Shown: positions 44,747-56,293 of the stretch, piece after piece
Layout: each line of letters opens with the position of its first letter
Numbering within the stretch: position 1 is the first letter of the stretch
From: Calvatia gigantea
Taxonomy: Eukaryota; Basidiomycota; Agaricomycetes; Agaricales; Lycoperdaceae
Direction of reading: 5' to 3'
Assembly (NCBI GenBank): GCA_025093985.1
Contig: JACAAK010000014.1
Location: forward strand, 1 to 64,000
DNA length: 64,000 bases
The notes under the pieces: model-generated
Seen by the model: the letters and a program-made list of their open reading frames with translations, nothing else
Told to the model about the DNA's origin: nothing
Databases searched by the model: none
Program-made: the position numbers and the translations under genes

Positions 44747-46791
44747 ATGATAACAATGGTGGCTTTCGAGCCGAACACGAAACTGACGCTTGTCGATCTT
44801 CCGCCAGAAATTCTAACCCACGTTCTCCTTTTTCTGCCCTCACCCTCGATTCTCGCGTGTGCCAGAGTCAACAGTTATCTCAAGGACCTCATATCCAACT
44901 CTGTAGAAGTCCAATACTACATAAATCGCAGCTCGTCGGGACAATTGGACAATCCTCATTCCAAACTTCCTATCAGCCGCCGCTTGGAAAAATTGCTGGT
45001 CAGAGAAAGCCGTTGGGAAGAACTATATGTCAACTTTGAACGGACGATTAACGTTCCATTTTCTCCATCAGGCATCTATGATCTGACCGGTGGTATTTAC
45101 CTCCTTGGAAGTGCATCGCAGACGGTTTTACACTATATCTATCTCCCAAGTGAACCAGACCAAGACGCCGAATGGAAGGAGCTCCATTCACCACACACAA
45201 TTATCGATATGGGGCTTTGCGTCTACGAACATGATCTCATCGCCGTTATAACAACGTACGTCATGGTTAAATCATCATCATCCAACCAATACGACTAATG
45301 AACCCCTGAAAGACAACCACACATTCACGAACTCGCCACCTCCGATCGTTCCACCTCCCCCCCTTCCCATGATATTAATCTGTACCTCAACCAAGTCTCC
45401 ACGAGACTACCACATCCAGAGGCAAGGCAACCTATCATTGCCGTCATGAACTCGAGATGGGAACGACCAGCAGTGGGGATAGAAATTGTCGGCGACAATC
45501 TAGTCCTAATTCTGGCGTATTATGAGAACCTGCATAAGCCTGATGACCAAGTGTTCGTGTACGAGTGGAAGACTGGTAGGATGAAAATGGTGTGTGGCGA
45601 TTTCAATTACCTTGAGAAAATACATGACATATTGGACAGAAACTTGACGCACCTTATCACTCATATTCCGACCTCCTTTTCCTTACAGAAGATATTATCC
45701 TGCTCCCAAATGCAAACAATAGCACACTGGAGTACTGGCGAATTCCACGAACGCCATCCGATCCCGTTCCCCTTCGACCATTTTTCATCCTCTCCCTTCC
45801 AAAAATAGGTGTACGCAAAAGCATCGGTCATATTTCGTGTCGCGCAGAGCCCAATCCCACTACTAGTTTCCGTTATACGTCAAAGCCTTTCCGCGCAGAT
45901 CCCCACCACGCTATAGCCATCTTCAATGTCAACGTCCGCTCTGGGAACTTGCACCCAGCCCTAAATATCCACTTCTCTTCCAGCTTCGTCTTCTTTGTCC
46001 ATCGAAGCTCCCTTGTCGCCTGCCTCGATCGATTCTCTGGCTTTATCTCAAACGATACGGAGCCACTACACGTGCCGTATAATGATTGGGGACCATTGAT
46101 ATGCCGGTGGTTCGCAGCTGAAGCCTTTCCCACAAGGTGGATCACCACTACTGCTGGCCAGAGATGCGTTATTATACCAGATATGGGGGTTGAGACGGAA
46201 AAGGCCCCAGCCATTCTGCTCAATTTCAACCAGAATGACGTGCAAAAAATATTGGACAGGGAGAAACGCGATAAAGAGGAAAGAGCTACGACGGATGCAG
46301 TGGAACGGGAGAAAGAGAAGAAAGTGAGACAACACACACCCGTAGTTCAGGAACCAGAAATGGAGGTAGTGACCACGAACGCTGAAGATAATAACAATCA
46401 CGATGAGCAAGAAATCACAGAAGGCAGCAGCGATCAAGATATGGAACATAGCACCGAGGAGTATGTCGACGACGAGCAATATGTTGAAACATTCTCAGAC
46501 GCGAGCAATGAGATCCATGTCCTCTCTGATTCGTCTGCGGATTCTGATGAAATCTCTCGAGGACAATCCCATCAACAGCGCCGCCGCGCAAAAGCTATTA
46601 CTCGGGTGGGTGATGCGGTGGATGACTCCCAGCATTGCTTCGAGAACATGGTTTACTCAAGCCTCCCATACACTGTATGCTCGTCAACTGCCAAGTACAG
46701 TTTCCATGGTGTGCTTTTAGATGAAGAGAGTATTTTAGGTCTACGAGTGCGAACAGTTGTTCCTACTCTCCACTTCATGGCGCTGATGTGA
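44747..46791 (+). CDS. F-box protein, Agaricomycete-type
   Basis: F-box proteins link substrates to SCF ubiquitin ligases through Skp1. Exons 44747-45255, 45313-45589 and 45640-46791 join in phase to about 645 residues. The F-box is near the N-terminus (LVDLPPEILTHVLLFLPSPS, residues about 16-35, continuing through ILACARVNSYLKDLI). The rest is a long beta-rich region with no named domain (GIYDLTGGIYLLG, GDNLVLILAYYEN, NDWGPLICRWF), then an acidic, charged insert (about residues 485-570) and a short C-terminal block. It is homologous along its length to the minus-strand gene at 49787-51743. ATGs at 44747 and 44756 are equally plausible. Substrates are unknown. Confidence 0.8.
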
Positions 46792-47000
46792 TTCCACCAG
46801 ACCAATGCTATCCAACGCGTAACAACGGTGCAGGTCTTCCATTGTGGGTAATAGCCAACTTATAGTCAAATTCGGTAATAGCTTTAAGAAACTCGAGGTA
46901 TCAATAACCAAGACTATTCACAAATTCCCTTTGCTACGCGTAACATGCATAGTCTTGTCTCCGCTCATATTTAATACAAAATAGTCTGCGCCTCCTCCAA

Positions 47001-49554
47001 TTATACGGGTGACGTGCAGCCAAACGAAGTTGCAGAGCCACTGAGATCGAATATTGCCTTGATTGACTTGCCCGAACCCCACATACCTGGCGCAGACAGA
47101 TGAAGAACGAGTATGAAGAACGATTGGGTTACATACCGAGACATGCCATGGCGAGTCCTCCGAGGGCCAAAATCAAGTTGAATAACTTGAAATACCACCT
47201 TCCGCCGAACAGACCCTACATTCATGGTACGGTCACCATATGCTATTTCCTGGTGCTTCTCTGTACTCACCCGCTTCCACCTTGACCACTGCCTCCAAGT
47301 ATCCATCCTCCCGGCTGTGCCCTTCCCCGGGACAAATGGGGCGTCGGCAGCCATCGCATCAGTGATGACGTCGTATCCAAAACGAAGGAGGGGGGGGAAA
47401 GTGTATGTGAATTGCATGATGGCGACGGATGCAATGAGACCAATGATGGTCTGGACTTGCGGAATGGCAGAGCCAATGACGAACGCTGGTCAAATTATTT
47501 CATACTCCAAGAACTTGCTTAAATAGAGATACCAAGTGCTTACCGACTGTCCAATAGAGACAGACCAGGCCTCAACCTTCTTTAAGTACCGGGAGAGCAA
47601 CAGACGTCAGTGGCCGACGTACCCGACCAGATGATCCGCCCCTTGGGCGTCATGAGCCTCGGTCCCTTGAGATAGTCTTCAACGAAACTACGGTATATGA
47701 CCTCTGGTAAAATAAGTTTTGTTATCACCTCGTCCTGATGGGCAAATGTAGCGTACTCGTTCCAATATTGCCGTATAGTCCTATAGCGATTGTGACGGAA
47801 AGTAACGAAAGAACGTTGCCTGGGATTCGGGATCGTTTCATTGCATTTTTTTGGAATAGCTTTGATACAAAATCCTCACCGACTGTCTGCCACGAGAATT
47901 TGCTAACGCCTTGGTATGCAAGTGGAAGCGTGAATTGGCCTTGAAATGCCTAAATATGTGTGAATCGCCTGTTACGATAAAGCTCTGTAGACAAAAATGA
48001 AACACCGCACATAAATAAATGAACCATATAAGACATAAAGACAGAAGATGAAAATCTGAGCGACGGTCTTAAGGTATTGGGTTAGTTAATCCCGCAAGTA
48101 GCGAAGCGCTGGGTCTCACCATCCCTTTCCAAAAGTCCATTGGTCGTTTCATTTCCGCCATCTGATAAGGATCGTCAGTCGGGCTGAAGGAACACCGCAA
48201 ATCGCTTACTATTTCGGGGAAAATCATTGCTCCACCGTAGGCAAATACCTGAAGACGTCAAAAGCGGGTTCGTTGAAGGGTTCCGGTACTCAACCGCTTA
48301 CCATGTTCATAATGCCTGTGACTTGTAGGAACAAAGGCAAAGTTACTGATGTCTGGGTCATGATAGGGCCCGGCGCAACACCGAGCGACCTCTGCGCAGC
48401 TTCGAAGTTGGGAGGACTGTGAACGACGAAACCCATAGATGTACAAATTATGACAATATTGATCCTTTAAAACAAAATAAAAAACCATTAGGGCCTCATT
48501 GCAAGCCAGTTCGCCCGGAAAGCTCACCAGACCGAGTTGTACGCTATCCATGCATACGCCTTATAAAATGGGACTAAGGAAAATTAACCGTAGAACCAAA
48601 TTTGCGTACCTTCAAAGAACGCACTTGCGCAACCACCATTCCTATCAGTGTCCAGATGACGATGCAGACAGCGAAACAAATCTGAAAACATGGCTTAGAG
48701 GGACAACGGCGCTGTTCTAATTTAACTCACTTTGCCCTTGGTGATCTGAGAAAAGGCTTGACCATTTGAAAGGATGTTGACCCCGACCTACCCAGAGACA
48801 CTGGTCAGTGTGCCCTTCGCGCCTTGTGCCACAGACGCATACCACTACAATGAGCTGAAGGCTCTGCAGGAACGACGTTACTTGACGAGCCCTTTTCCCG
48901 TAAATGCGATCCACAATGTCAGAGTATGTTCGCAACGGATAACGGAGCGAATCCAGTCGAATGAAGAGGCGCCAAAGGAGAATACCGGTATATAGCGCTA
49001 CGATCGCCACTGTGAACTTTTCAGAAAGGCCCTCATTGTAGGTGAATGAGAACGACTAACTAAAGAAATACAGTATGATTCCTGAACGCTTGATATCAGA
49101 ACCAGAATCTGTGCTCGCGAAATTTCGAGGACTTACCAGGCAGCCAACCGACTTGGGAGATCGCGAACGGCGCGTTGAAAGGTCCAAGAATATCCGTCGT
49201 GATCAGGTAGAATACTGAAATCCAAGAGGCAAGTCGCACGGAGCGAGAAGCCGCCGCTCGTTCCTCTTCCTCCTGCGTCATGGGTATCTCGGGATGCTTC
49301 TTGTGAGGGTCGATGTTAACATTTGCGCCCTTGTGATCAGTTAACCTGTTGAACCATGTTCCCTCCTGTACGACCGAGACCTGATTGTCGTTTCCTGAAG
49401 CTTCGGTCTTCGGGTCGATAGATTCAGCGTGTCGTTGGAGGGCGGCGTAGTATAGGTATTCTTCGAACGTTACATGTTCTCGGGAATTAGCGACCGACTC
49501 GATCTCGGGAGTTGAAGATTTTTCAGCGCTGAGTTCGACTTCCTTGTTGCCCAT
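47001..49554 (-). CDS. AAAP-family amino-acid transporter
   Basis: An integral membrane amino-acid transporter of the AAAP (Avt/Mtr-like) family, split into many short exons. The ATG at 49554 starts a hydrophilic N-terminus of about 120 residues (MGNKEVELSAEK). The first membrane segment follows: ASWISVFYLITTDILGPFN. Later segments are VAIVALYTGILLWRLFIRLD, SDIVDRIYGKRAR with QSLQLIVVV, ICFAVCIVIWTLIGMVVAQV, INIVIICTSMGFVVHSPPNF, VFAYGGAMIFPEI, CFQGQFTLPLAYQG-like, VLSLLSVTIAIGLYGNIG, and QTIIGLIASVAIMQFTYTFPP near the 3' end. The YGGAMIFPEI segment is typical of fungal AAAP members. Introns are about 50-65 bases. No disruption was seen, but not every exon border was resolved. The substrate is not predictable from sequence. 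Confidence 0.8.
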
Positions 49555-49786
49555 CACTTCTGCCGTTTGGGTTATCCGGAGAATGGGTTGGGTGTGGGAG
49601 GTCAGATTTGTGAGAAGGAGGGCACATTCTTATCGCCTTTGTCAACGGCTTGCGGCACACTCCAAAGGAAGGGTTCCGCTATCACGGGATGTATGGGTGT
49701 GCAGCAACCCTTACCACATAAGCAAATGTTCCTAGGGGGTGGTCATGGGTCATCCGGAACAACATTCCGCCATCCATGACCGTGTA

Positions 49787-51743
49787 CTAGTAATCAGGTG
49801 AGTAGCTATATATAGCACAACATAACATTTCGTGGTTTGTGGTGTCAGGTACAATGTATTGAACGCGGTTCCAGTGGTACTGTAGGTATGGAGACTTTTT
49901 TGAAATCATCCGAAGTGCAGGAGATGGATTGAAGCCGAGTCCCGCTAAAACCTCATCAGGAACGTATACTTTCCGGCAGAGGCAGACCTGAAAACATACG
50001 GGCGTGCCGACGACGGTATTGTCATTTAGCATGACACCCGCATAATCTTCGTCAGCTCGAGTTGTGATTTTGAGGTAAGGGAGCTTGCACAATATCGTCT
50101 CTGCAAACACAGGGTGCCCCATCTCAGACGTTGAGCAAACGCCAGGATTTCGATTTGCTTGAGCACGTTTGACAGTAAATTCGTTGAAATCCAATATAGT
50201 CAAGGAACCGGAGCCACCTTCGGCGAGCTCGTGGTATTCAATGCAGCGTTGGCCGTTTGTCACGGTAATATAATGCGAACCAGCCCGTAGAGTATTGAGC
50301 CAATGACAATTTAATGGTCCCCAGCTACCCCAGTCGCTTATCTGGCATTGAGCTGTGGACCATTCGGATTCGGCGGGCAAGAGATCGATGACGGATTGTC
50401 TGTGGACGATCATAGCGAACGGAAACGTGAAAAAGGATCTATAATTGAAACCCCAAGTGAAAATGATGATTGCGCTTTCAGGCCGGTCTGCAAAAGGAAC
50501 AGACGACGGGATGTGGTCCGGGAACTCACCACCTCCCGTTGGGTTAGGCGCGGCACGACATTCCACGTTGTTGGTATTGGTGCCATTTGCGAGGGGTGGC
50601 AGGCGCAAACGGCTGATACGTTTGATTGCCCCTTCATTGTTGGAAAATGGGATATGATAGATGTCCAAACAGTGGTCTTGGAGATTTGGGTTCAAGATGA
50701 CGTCATCACGAAGGACGACTAGGCCCAGGTTTGAAAGAGAAATGGGCTCCTGAAGGATGTCAAACAACACAGGGAGTGACAGTGTGAATTGTGGGGACGT
50801 ACCGTTTTTGTGTCACCAGTTTTCCAGTTGAACACGTACAAAAGGCTATCTGAGGGCGACACTCTGAGAGCCAGAAAGAGATTCTCGCCAGAGACCTCAA
50901 CGGACACCAACACGTCGCGATCTTCCGCTAAGTCCGGTGCATTTTGGGAGCAGGCACGTATTATGGGTTTTGCTGCCTGGGGGTGTGGATTCCCTGTTGA
51001 GTGTTGAAACAGATGGACTCGAATATCAATAAACGGCCACTGGTTTGAAGCGCTTAAGAAGACAGTCAACACAATTATTGAGTATTGGACAAATCAAGAT
51101 TCACTTGCTTTGAGATGCAGACGAACAGGTCATGCTCGTCGATGCAACAGCCAAAATCCACCAGGTTCTCAACAAACACGGTCGACCAAGGCTCCTCGCT
51201 TTCCTTGAGCACCATTAAAGACTGAGCACCATTGGCTCTCCGAATGGGGCCGGAAGGGGAAAGGGTCCCGAGGATGAAATGACTCCGTGTAATATCATAG
51301 TGACCAGACGATTGGACCGGTGTCGTGAACACCTCGCGGGACGTCGGTTTGAGAGACTTCCATGACGATTCTCGATCTCTCAACATCTGAAGGCGGGTTT
51401 GAACAGGGAGCCGACAGCGGGGGTTGTCGTCAACACCAGTTATCTGGCATTCGAGGGCATATTGCAGGTCGAGAGATTGTCGATATAAGCTATGGAAGGG
51501 GTGGTTGACCGCTTGCACATTGAGCGCATCGGACACGCCCAAGTATAAGAAAATCTTTATAAGAAGCTCAGTGGGGAGCGAAAGCAGATTCATCAGCTTG
51601 CAATTATCGGCCGCCCCGCTCCCTGATTGGCCGGAGGCGAATGTCCTTTCCCACCGTTCCCCTGTCAGCTGACTGGAGTCACAGAGTTCCAGATTGAGAG
51701 CCCCTCTTGGATTGCTACTGAAAGCGAGAAACACGACTATCAT
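49787..51743 (-). CDS. F-box protein, paralogue of the 44747 gene
   Basis: Exons are 51105-51743, 50803-51039 and 49787-50749, with introns of 65 and 53 bases and consistent phase; about 612 residues. The F-box is LMNLLSLPTELLIKIFLYLG. The following region parallels the other gene (GHYDITRSHFILGTLSP against GIYDLTGGIYLLG; DWGSWGPLNCHW against NDWGPLICRWF; ITVTNGQRCIEY against TTTAGQRCVII). It lacks the acidic insert of its paralogue. A start at 51593 would place the F-box at the very N-terminus, as in the paralogue; both starts are possible. Confidence 0.8.
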
Positions 51744-52597
51744 TTCTCTGTTTTCCACACTCTCTCGAATTAGGGTACTTTGAGCCTAACCGCCCGCGAC
51801 CCCTCATAATTGTGCTGGTTACACTCCATACCCCCGCTAGAAGGCCATCATAAAAACTAGGCCTGGGTACGGTGAAGTTTCTTGAGACGACAAATGACGA
51901 TAGTGCCTCATCATCAGTCTGCAATATATTCTACGGTGGAGCTTACTACATTTAAAATTTAAGCTGGTTCTTGTACTGAGTTCGGTCTTGGGGCGCCTTG
52001 CTCGGCGTGCATTTGTGTATGAGGACATGACGCTTTACACCTCCTCATCCTGTGCGTGACATCACAATGTACCCTTATTAAGCCTCATTTTCCACTCATT
52101 AATATGATGCGTTTCGGCGACCGCTTCAAAAATACTTCCCTAACAATTCACGGATCGGGCGCAGCAGGATCGTTGAACATCTTCACTTCTCTCCAAGTAG
52201 ATGCATCCGCGCCGTAGCTTGACGCCCTCTGAAATAGCATTCGATGGTATTAGCGTGAACTTCCCCTTGGAGAAATTGCGCTTTGGATTAATAGGTTCAT
52301 TTCCTTATACCTTTCCGAAGTACTGTTTCTTGTACAGGTGCCGATTTGGATAGTCATTCGGGTTAGGTGGGGTACCATATCAAAATTCCCGCAGCAGATA
52401 CCTCAGATAGAGAAGCACATAGAAAACCCATTTTCCTGAAGTACTTTGGTAAATATATCGACACCTCCAGGGTTTTGGCTTAGGTTGTTGCGAAAACCTT
52501 GGTCGTGTGCTTCGAAAAGTGACGTGGGAATTTGTTGTCAAAACCACGTGACCGATTAGCTGATGTTGTAACCCAACCCAAGTTCGAGCTCAGCACG
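51744..52597. other. Divergent intergenic region
   Basis: Shared upstream region of the F-box gene on the minus strand and the F-box/LRR gene on the plus strand. No further gene is supported. Confidence 0.5.
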
Positions 52598-54331
52598 ATG
52601 AATGTTCTCCCAGCAACCATGCATCGTGTCCTGGCTATTCCAGAGCTTCTCGACACAATTTTCCGGACAATGGATAACCGATTTAACCTAAGCAACGCGT
52701 TGGTCTGCCGAGCATGGTCGGAAATTGCACTTGATGCTCTTTGGCGGCGGGTCGATGATCTGCATCGACTCTTCAACTTATTGGCGCCCTTGAGGAAGGC
52801 AAGTTCAGGCAAATACGTGCGTATCCGAACTTGCCGACGCACAAATAAATGTTCACAGCTTTTTCAGGAATTTACTCGTCTTCCGGAGTCGGGTGACTGG
52901 AAGCAGTTCTACCGATACTCGAAGCGTGTTCGGGAACTCGTTTATGACGATGACAACAACTCCAATCCCGTCTTGAACCAAAGTGTATTTGATGATATCG
53001 CTAGGACAAGAACCTCTTTGTCCATCTTGCCAAACATGCATACCCTCAGCTGGAAAGCTCCCATTCCGCTATGTGTCATATTCATGCACCCGAACGTTAA
53101 AACGTTCACCATCCATCTCCCCGATATAATTGAGTCGACGTCACCTCAACCGTTCTTCGACGACATCGTTGCTCGAATGCCGGCTCTTACGAGTCTCAAT
53201 ATCCGAACCGACATCCCAACGCATTCCTTCGAAGCTGAGGCCGTCGGACTACTATCTTCGTTCGAAAAATTGCAAAAGGTCACCATGCCACGCTTTTCCT
53301 TCACAACACGCATCGCCGAATGTCTTTCCCGCCTCCCAAAGCTGGGGTGTATCGAGTTTCAGTACTTCGAGGAACAAGGCTGTGGTGACGTGATGGATAT
53401 CACTGTGTTTAAGCCCGAACTCTCAGAAGGCGCCTTTCCTGCGCTATGGGACCTCTCTATGGCAGCTACCTATAGAGATGTCGAGCGCTTCCTCACCATA
53501 CCTTTTTCTCCTTCCAATCTAACGATGCTATATGTCGAATCGCCAAACTTGGAGACACCGATTGCCATTCAACAGCTTCTCACCGCGATATCCGAGAATT
53601 GCCAAATGCTGAAATTATTGACACTCATCTCTCCCCGCCAAACAGGGATTGACGTCGATTCGAACATACCTGAACGAATCAGCATAGGAACTCTCAAGCC
53701 TTTGTTCGCCTGTGCCAACCTCACATCGCTAGAGATCATTCATAAATACTCCTTAGGCATTCAGCAAGAGGATTTAGAACTCCTCGCCATCCGCTGGCCG
53801 TCGCTGGAAACGCTCAACCTCAATAATGAACCATTTGAATTCCAATCCTCCAACTTGACCTTTGACGCTCTACTTCCGTTCGCACGGCATTGTCCTCACC
53901 TCACTCATCTAGGCATCTTCATTGATGCTTCTCCGGCTCTCATACCCCCTTTTACCCCGAACTCTCCCTTCCCTCCTTTCAAAAATCTCCAAAGGCTATC
54001 CTTGGGCCTTTCCGTCATCACCGACCCAACGCCTGTAGCAGTATTTTTGAGTCAGGTTTTACCACTAGACTGCACCATCGACAGCGGCGTTATGTGGGAT
54101 GAGTCATTCCGGGTTGCAGAAGATGAGCTTAAGAAGATCATTGCCGACAGGTTCACATTGTGGGGTGACGCTAACGAACTAATACCGATTTTAACGAGGG
54201 TAAGGGCGGAAGAACGAGAAAGGGCGAAAGAGATGAAGCGGGAATTGGATGACTTGCAATTGCGCACACGGATCCTGACAGAGAAGTTCGGAAGTGTGGT
54301 TAGTTCAACTGGGGCGTGTATCATGTCATGA
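52598..54331 (+). CDS. F-box/LRR-like protein
   Basis: Single-exon gene of about 577 residues with an ATG at 52598. An N-terminal F-box-like segment (MHRVLAIPELLDTIFRTMD, then ALVCRAWSEIALDALWRRVD) is followed by degenerate leucine-rich repeats (for example LKPLFACANLTSLEIIHKYS, RWPSLETLNLNNEPFEF, HCPHLTHLGIFIDAS). It ends with a charged coiled-coil tail (RAEERERAKEMKRELDDLQL). This is the layout of the large Agaricomycete F-box families. It would act as a substrate adaptor of SCF ligases; targets are unknown. It is unrelated beyond the F-box to the two other F-box genes in the window. Confidence 0.85.
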   Translation: MNVLPATMHRVLAIPELLDTIFRTMDNRFNLSNALVCRAWSEIALDALWRRVDDLHRLFNLLAPLRKASSGKYVRIRTCRRTNKCSQLFQEFTRLPESGDWKQFYRYSKRVRELVYDDDNNSNPVLNQSVFDDIARTRTSLSILPNMHTLSWKAPIPLCVIFMHPNVKTFTIHLPDIIESTSPQPFFDDIVARMPALTSLNIRTDIPTHSFEAEAVGLLSSFEKLQKVTMPRFSFTTRIAECLSRLPKLGCIEFQYFEEQGCGDVMDITVFKPELSEGAFPALWDLSMAATYRDVERFLTIPFSPSNLTMLYVESPNLETPIAIQQLLTAISENCQMLKLLTLISPRQTGIDVDSNIPERISIGTLKPLFACANLTSLEIIHKYSLGIQQEDLELLAIRWPSLETLNLNNEPFEFQSSNLTFDALLPFARHCPHLTHLGIFIDASPALIPPFTPNSPFPPFKNLQRLSLGLSVITDPTPVAVFLSQVLPLDCTIDSGVMWDESFRVAEDELKKIIADRFTLWGDANELIPILTRVRAEERERAKEMKRELDDLQLRTRILTEKFGSVVSSTGACIMS

Positions 54332-55473
54332 GTTCTCATGTGAACTATATCCTATTATATTGAGTTATTAGTTGTCGGATTCTGCTTGGAATCTACCTAT
54401 AAATATCATGACAATCCCGCACATAATAAAATGGTGGGGAGGTGAATCCAGGCTGCCCCTGATTGACATTATCGCTGCTTCTACTGACCAGTACTCAGTG
54501 TTACCGTCATTATTTTGTCAGGCCTATATAATCATCTCAATGCGGCTGATATTTCACCCTTGGTATCATGAGCATGGACCTGCTGTTATGACTTCTTATT
54601 CTAGCATTATCCTTTTACGGACTTATCCCTTTCCTGTCACTTCTTTATTTAATATCCATGTATGTACTATTAGTTTACCCTTCTCTCTTTCCCTCTTTAG
54701 GACTCTGGATTCGCCACTACTCCCCTCCCTACCTGATATAGTGTTTGTGTTTCCTTTCTTGTATTCCGTCTCTCCCTATATGGTGGATGTTCAACACATC
54801 CACATATCCTTTGTCCATTATCTTTCTTCCGACTTATCCAGTATAAGTAGCTAGTTAGATACTCCTTGTAGTAGACAGTTTGAACTGGCTACCAGCCTCT
54901 TATCTTCCACAATCCTCTTGCCTGAACTAAGGCCTCGTCTAATAAGTGACTCGCCTTACTTCTTGACCGACTATATATAGAGACAAGTCCCTGAGTGGAT
55001 CCCCTCTATATATAGATCCTCGCGTTAACTCTATTGGGAGTAAGTCTGTATAGACGCCCTTTAGGGAAGACAACCTACAAGGTAAGTGTGCACGTAACAC
55101 CTGCTTCAATGGCGGTTGGCCATGACGTGGGGCTAACTCCTTATTTTCAATACTTCGTTCGCCTCTGACCTGGTCCCAGGTGGCAAAGATTGTTTGTTGC
55201 TTTGGTTATTAAATGTGGTAAAAATTCACTTCCACTCGGCACTTGAGTGGCCATCGCTTCGTGCGTTAGACCAGTGGCACGTTCTGGTTCGTCCAAGTCA
55301 ATAATACGTGAGGTGTAGCCACGACACCTAGGTCCCGTGATTATGCAACAAACCATCCCTTCAGGCAGGGATAACACCACCTCAGTAACAGCTCAGCCAT
55401 CTGGATATAAAAGGCCTTAGGTTGTTTGGGTCAACCTAGGATCAACCAACTCGTGAAAATCGTCTCGTGAATC
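54332..55473. other. Intergenic with a strong TA-rich hairpin
   Basis: No gene is supported. It includes a perfect 12-base inverted repeat, CTATATATAGAG (54971-54982) with CTCTATATATAG (55004-55015), separated by 21 bases. Confidence 0.6.
55406..55412 (+). promoter_or_regulatory. TATA box of the CFEM gene
   Basis: TATAAAA lies about 65 bases upstream of the ATG at 55474 and is a consensus match, so the locus had a normal strong core promoter. Confidence 0.6.
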
Positions 55474-56200
55474 ATGTTGGCTCTCCACGGAATCTTCGCC
55501 TCCTTCGTCGCTGGTGTCGCCCTCCTTGGTGCACTCCCCGTTAGTGCCGACCGAACCGCCAACCCGTCGCCGTGTGCCCTCCAATGTGCAGAGACGGCCG
55601 CTATAGTGCGACCGATTGGGCTGTATGCTTGTTCTATTCGCCTGTATCCGGTCGGGGCTGTACTAACGTCCCTGACCTCTGCAGATCTGATATCCGATGC
55701 CTCTGAAAGTCGGATACTTTCTTAAGAGGCTTCGTTGACTGCGTCAGAGGGTCCTGCTTAACCCCCAAGGACGCCCACTTCGTTGACCACTCGTTGCCTC
55801 GCCTCTATGTGATGCATTTCAGCACTCGCAATAAATGTAAGGACTATTAATCGAGCCACTCGTAGATGCCAATAGTTGGATATGGCAACTTCCTAACGAC
55901 TGCGTCCGAGACTGCGCTGTCAGAGCTGCTGCTGCTGCCGGATGTGATCCGTACGTCGTTTCCCTGGCCGCCAGGCTGGCCCTCTGTCCGTCGTCGGGTT
56001 GAGTCTTTGAACAGCAATGATGCGAGATGCTTATGTAGCTCGGCCTTTCTCGGCCTCTGGTCCAAATGCGTTTCTGAGAACTGTGCTACTGACACCCGGT
56101 CTGCGTCAGACTTTAACAACAGAATCTGTGACGGTGAGCGCCCTGTGGTTTGACGTCCTCATGAATATCTTCATGTCTAGTAGGTACCATCACCCCTTAA
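55474..56200 (+). pseudogene. Secreted protein with two CFEM domains, stop codon in the first
   Basis: CFEM domains are eight-cysteine fungal extracellular modules, often on cell-surface proteins and in some cases heme-binding. A signal peptide (MLALHGIFASFVAGVALLGALPVSA) leads into CALQCAETAA. After an intron ending CTCTGCAG the frame reads SDIRCL then a stop, then KSDTFLRGFVDCVRGSCLTPKDA. The TGA at 55704-55706 occupies the place of the second Cys of the usual CLC. The third Cys of the first domain is also not found. A second CFEM domain follows: CVRDCAVRAAAAAGCDP, a 53-base or longer intron, then NDARCLCSSAFLGLWSKC, VSENCATDT and a final RIC. The last short exon ends at 56200. Either a recent pseudogene or a single-base error at the TGA; the second domain looks intact. 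Confidence 0.65.
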
Positions 56201-56293
56201 AAGGTTGACCACCCGGTATTAGAGTGATAAGTTGGTACAAGATGTATTTCCAACGCTCGGTCAATATGCGAGGAATATAGGAACCAATCTGCA

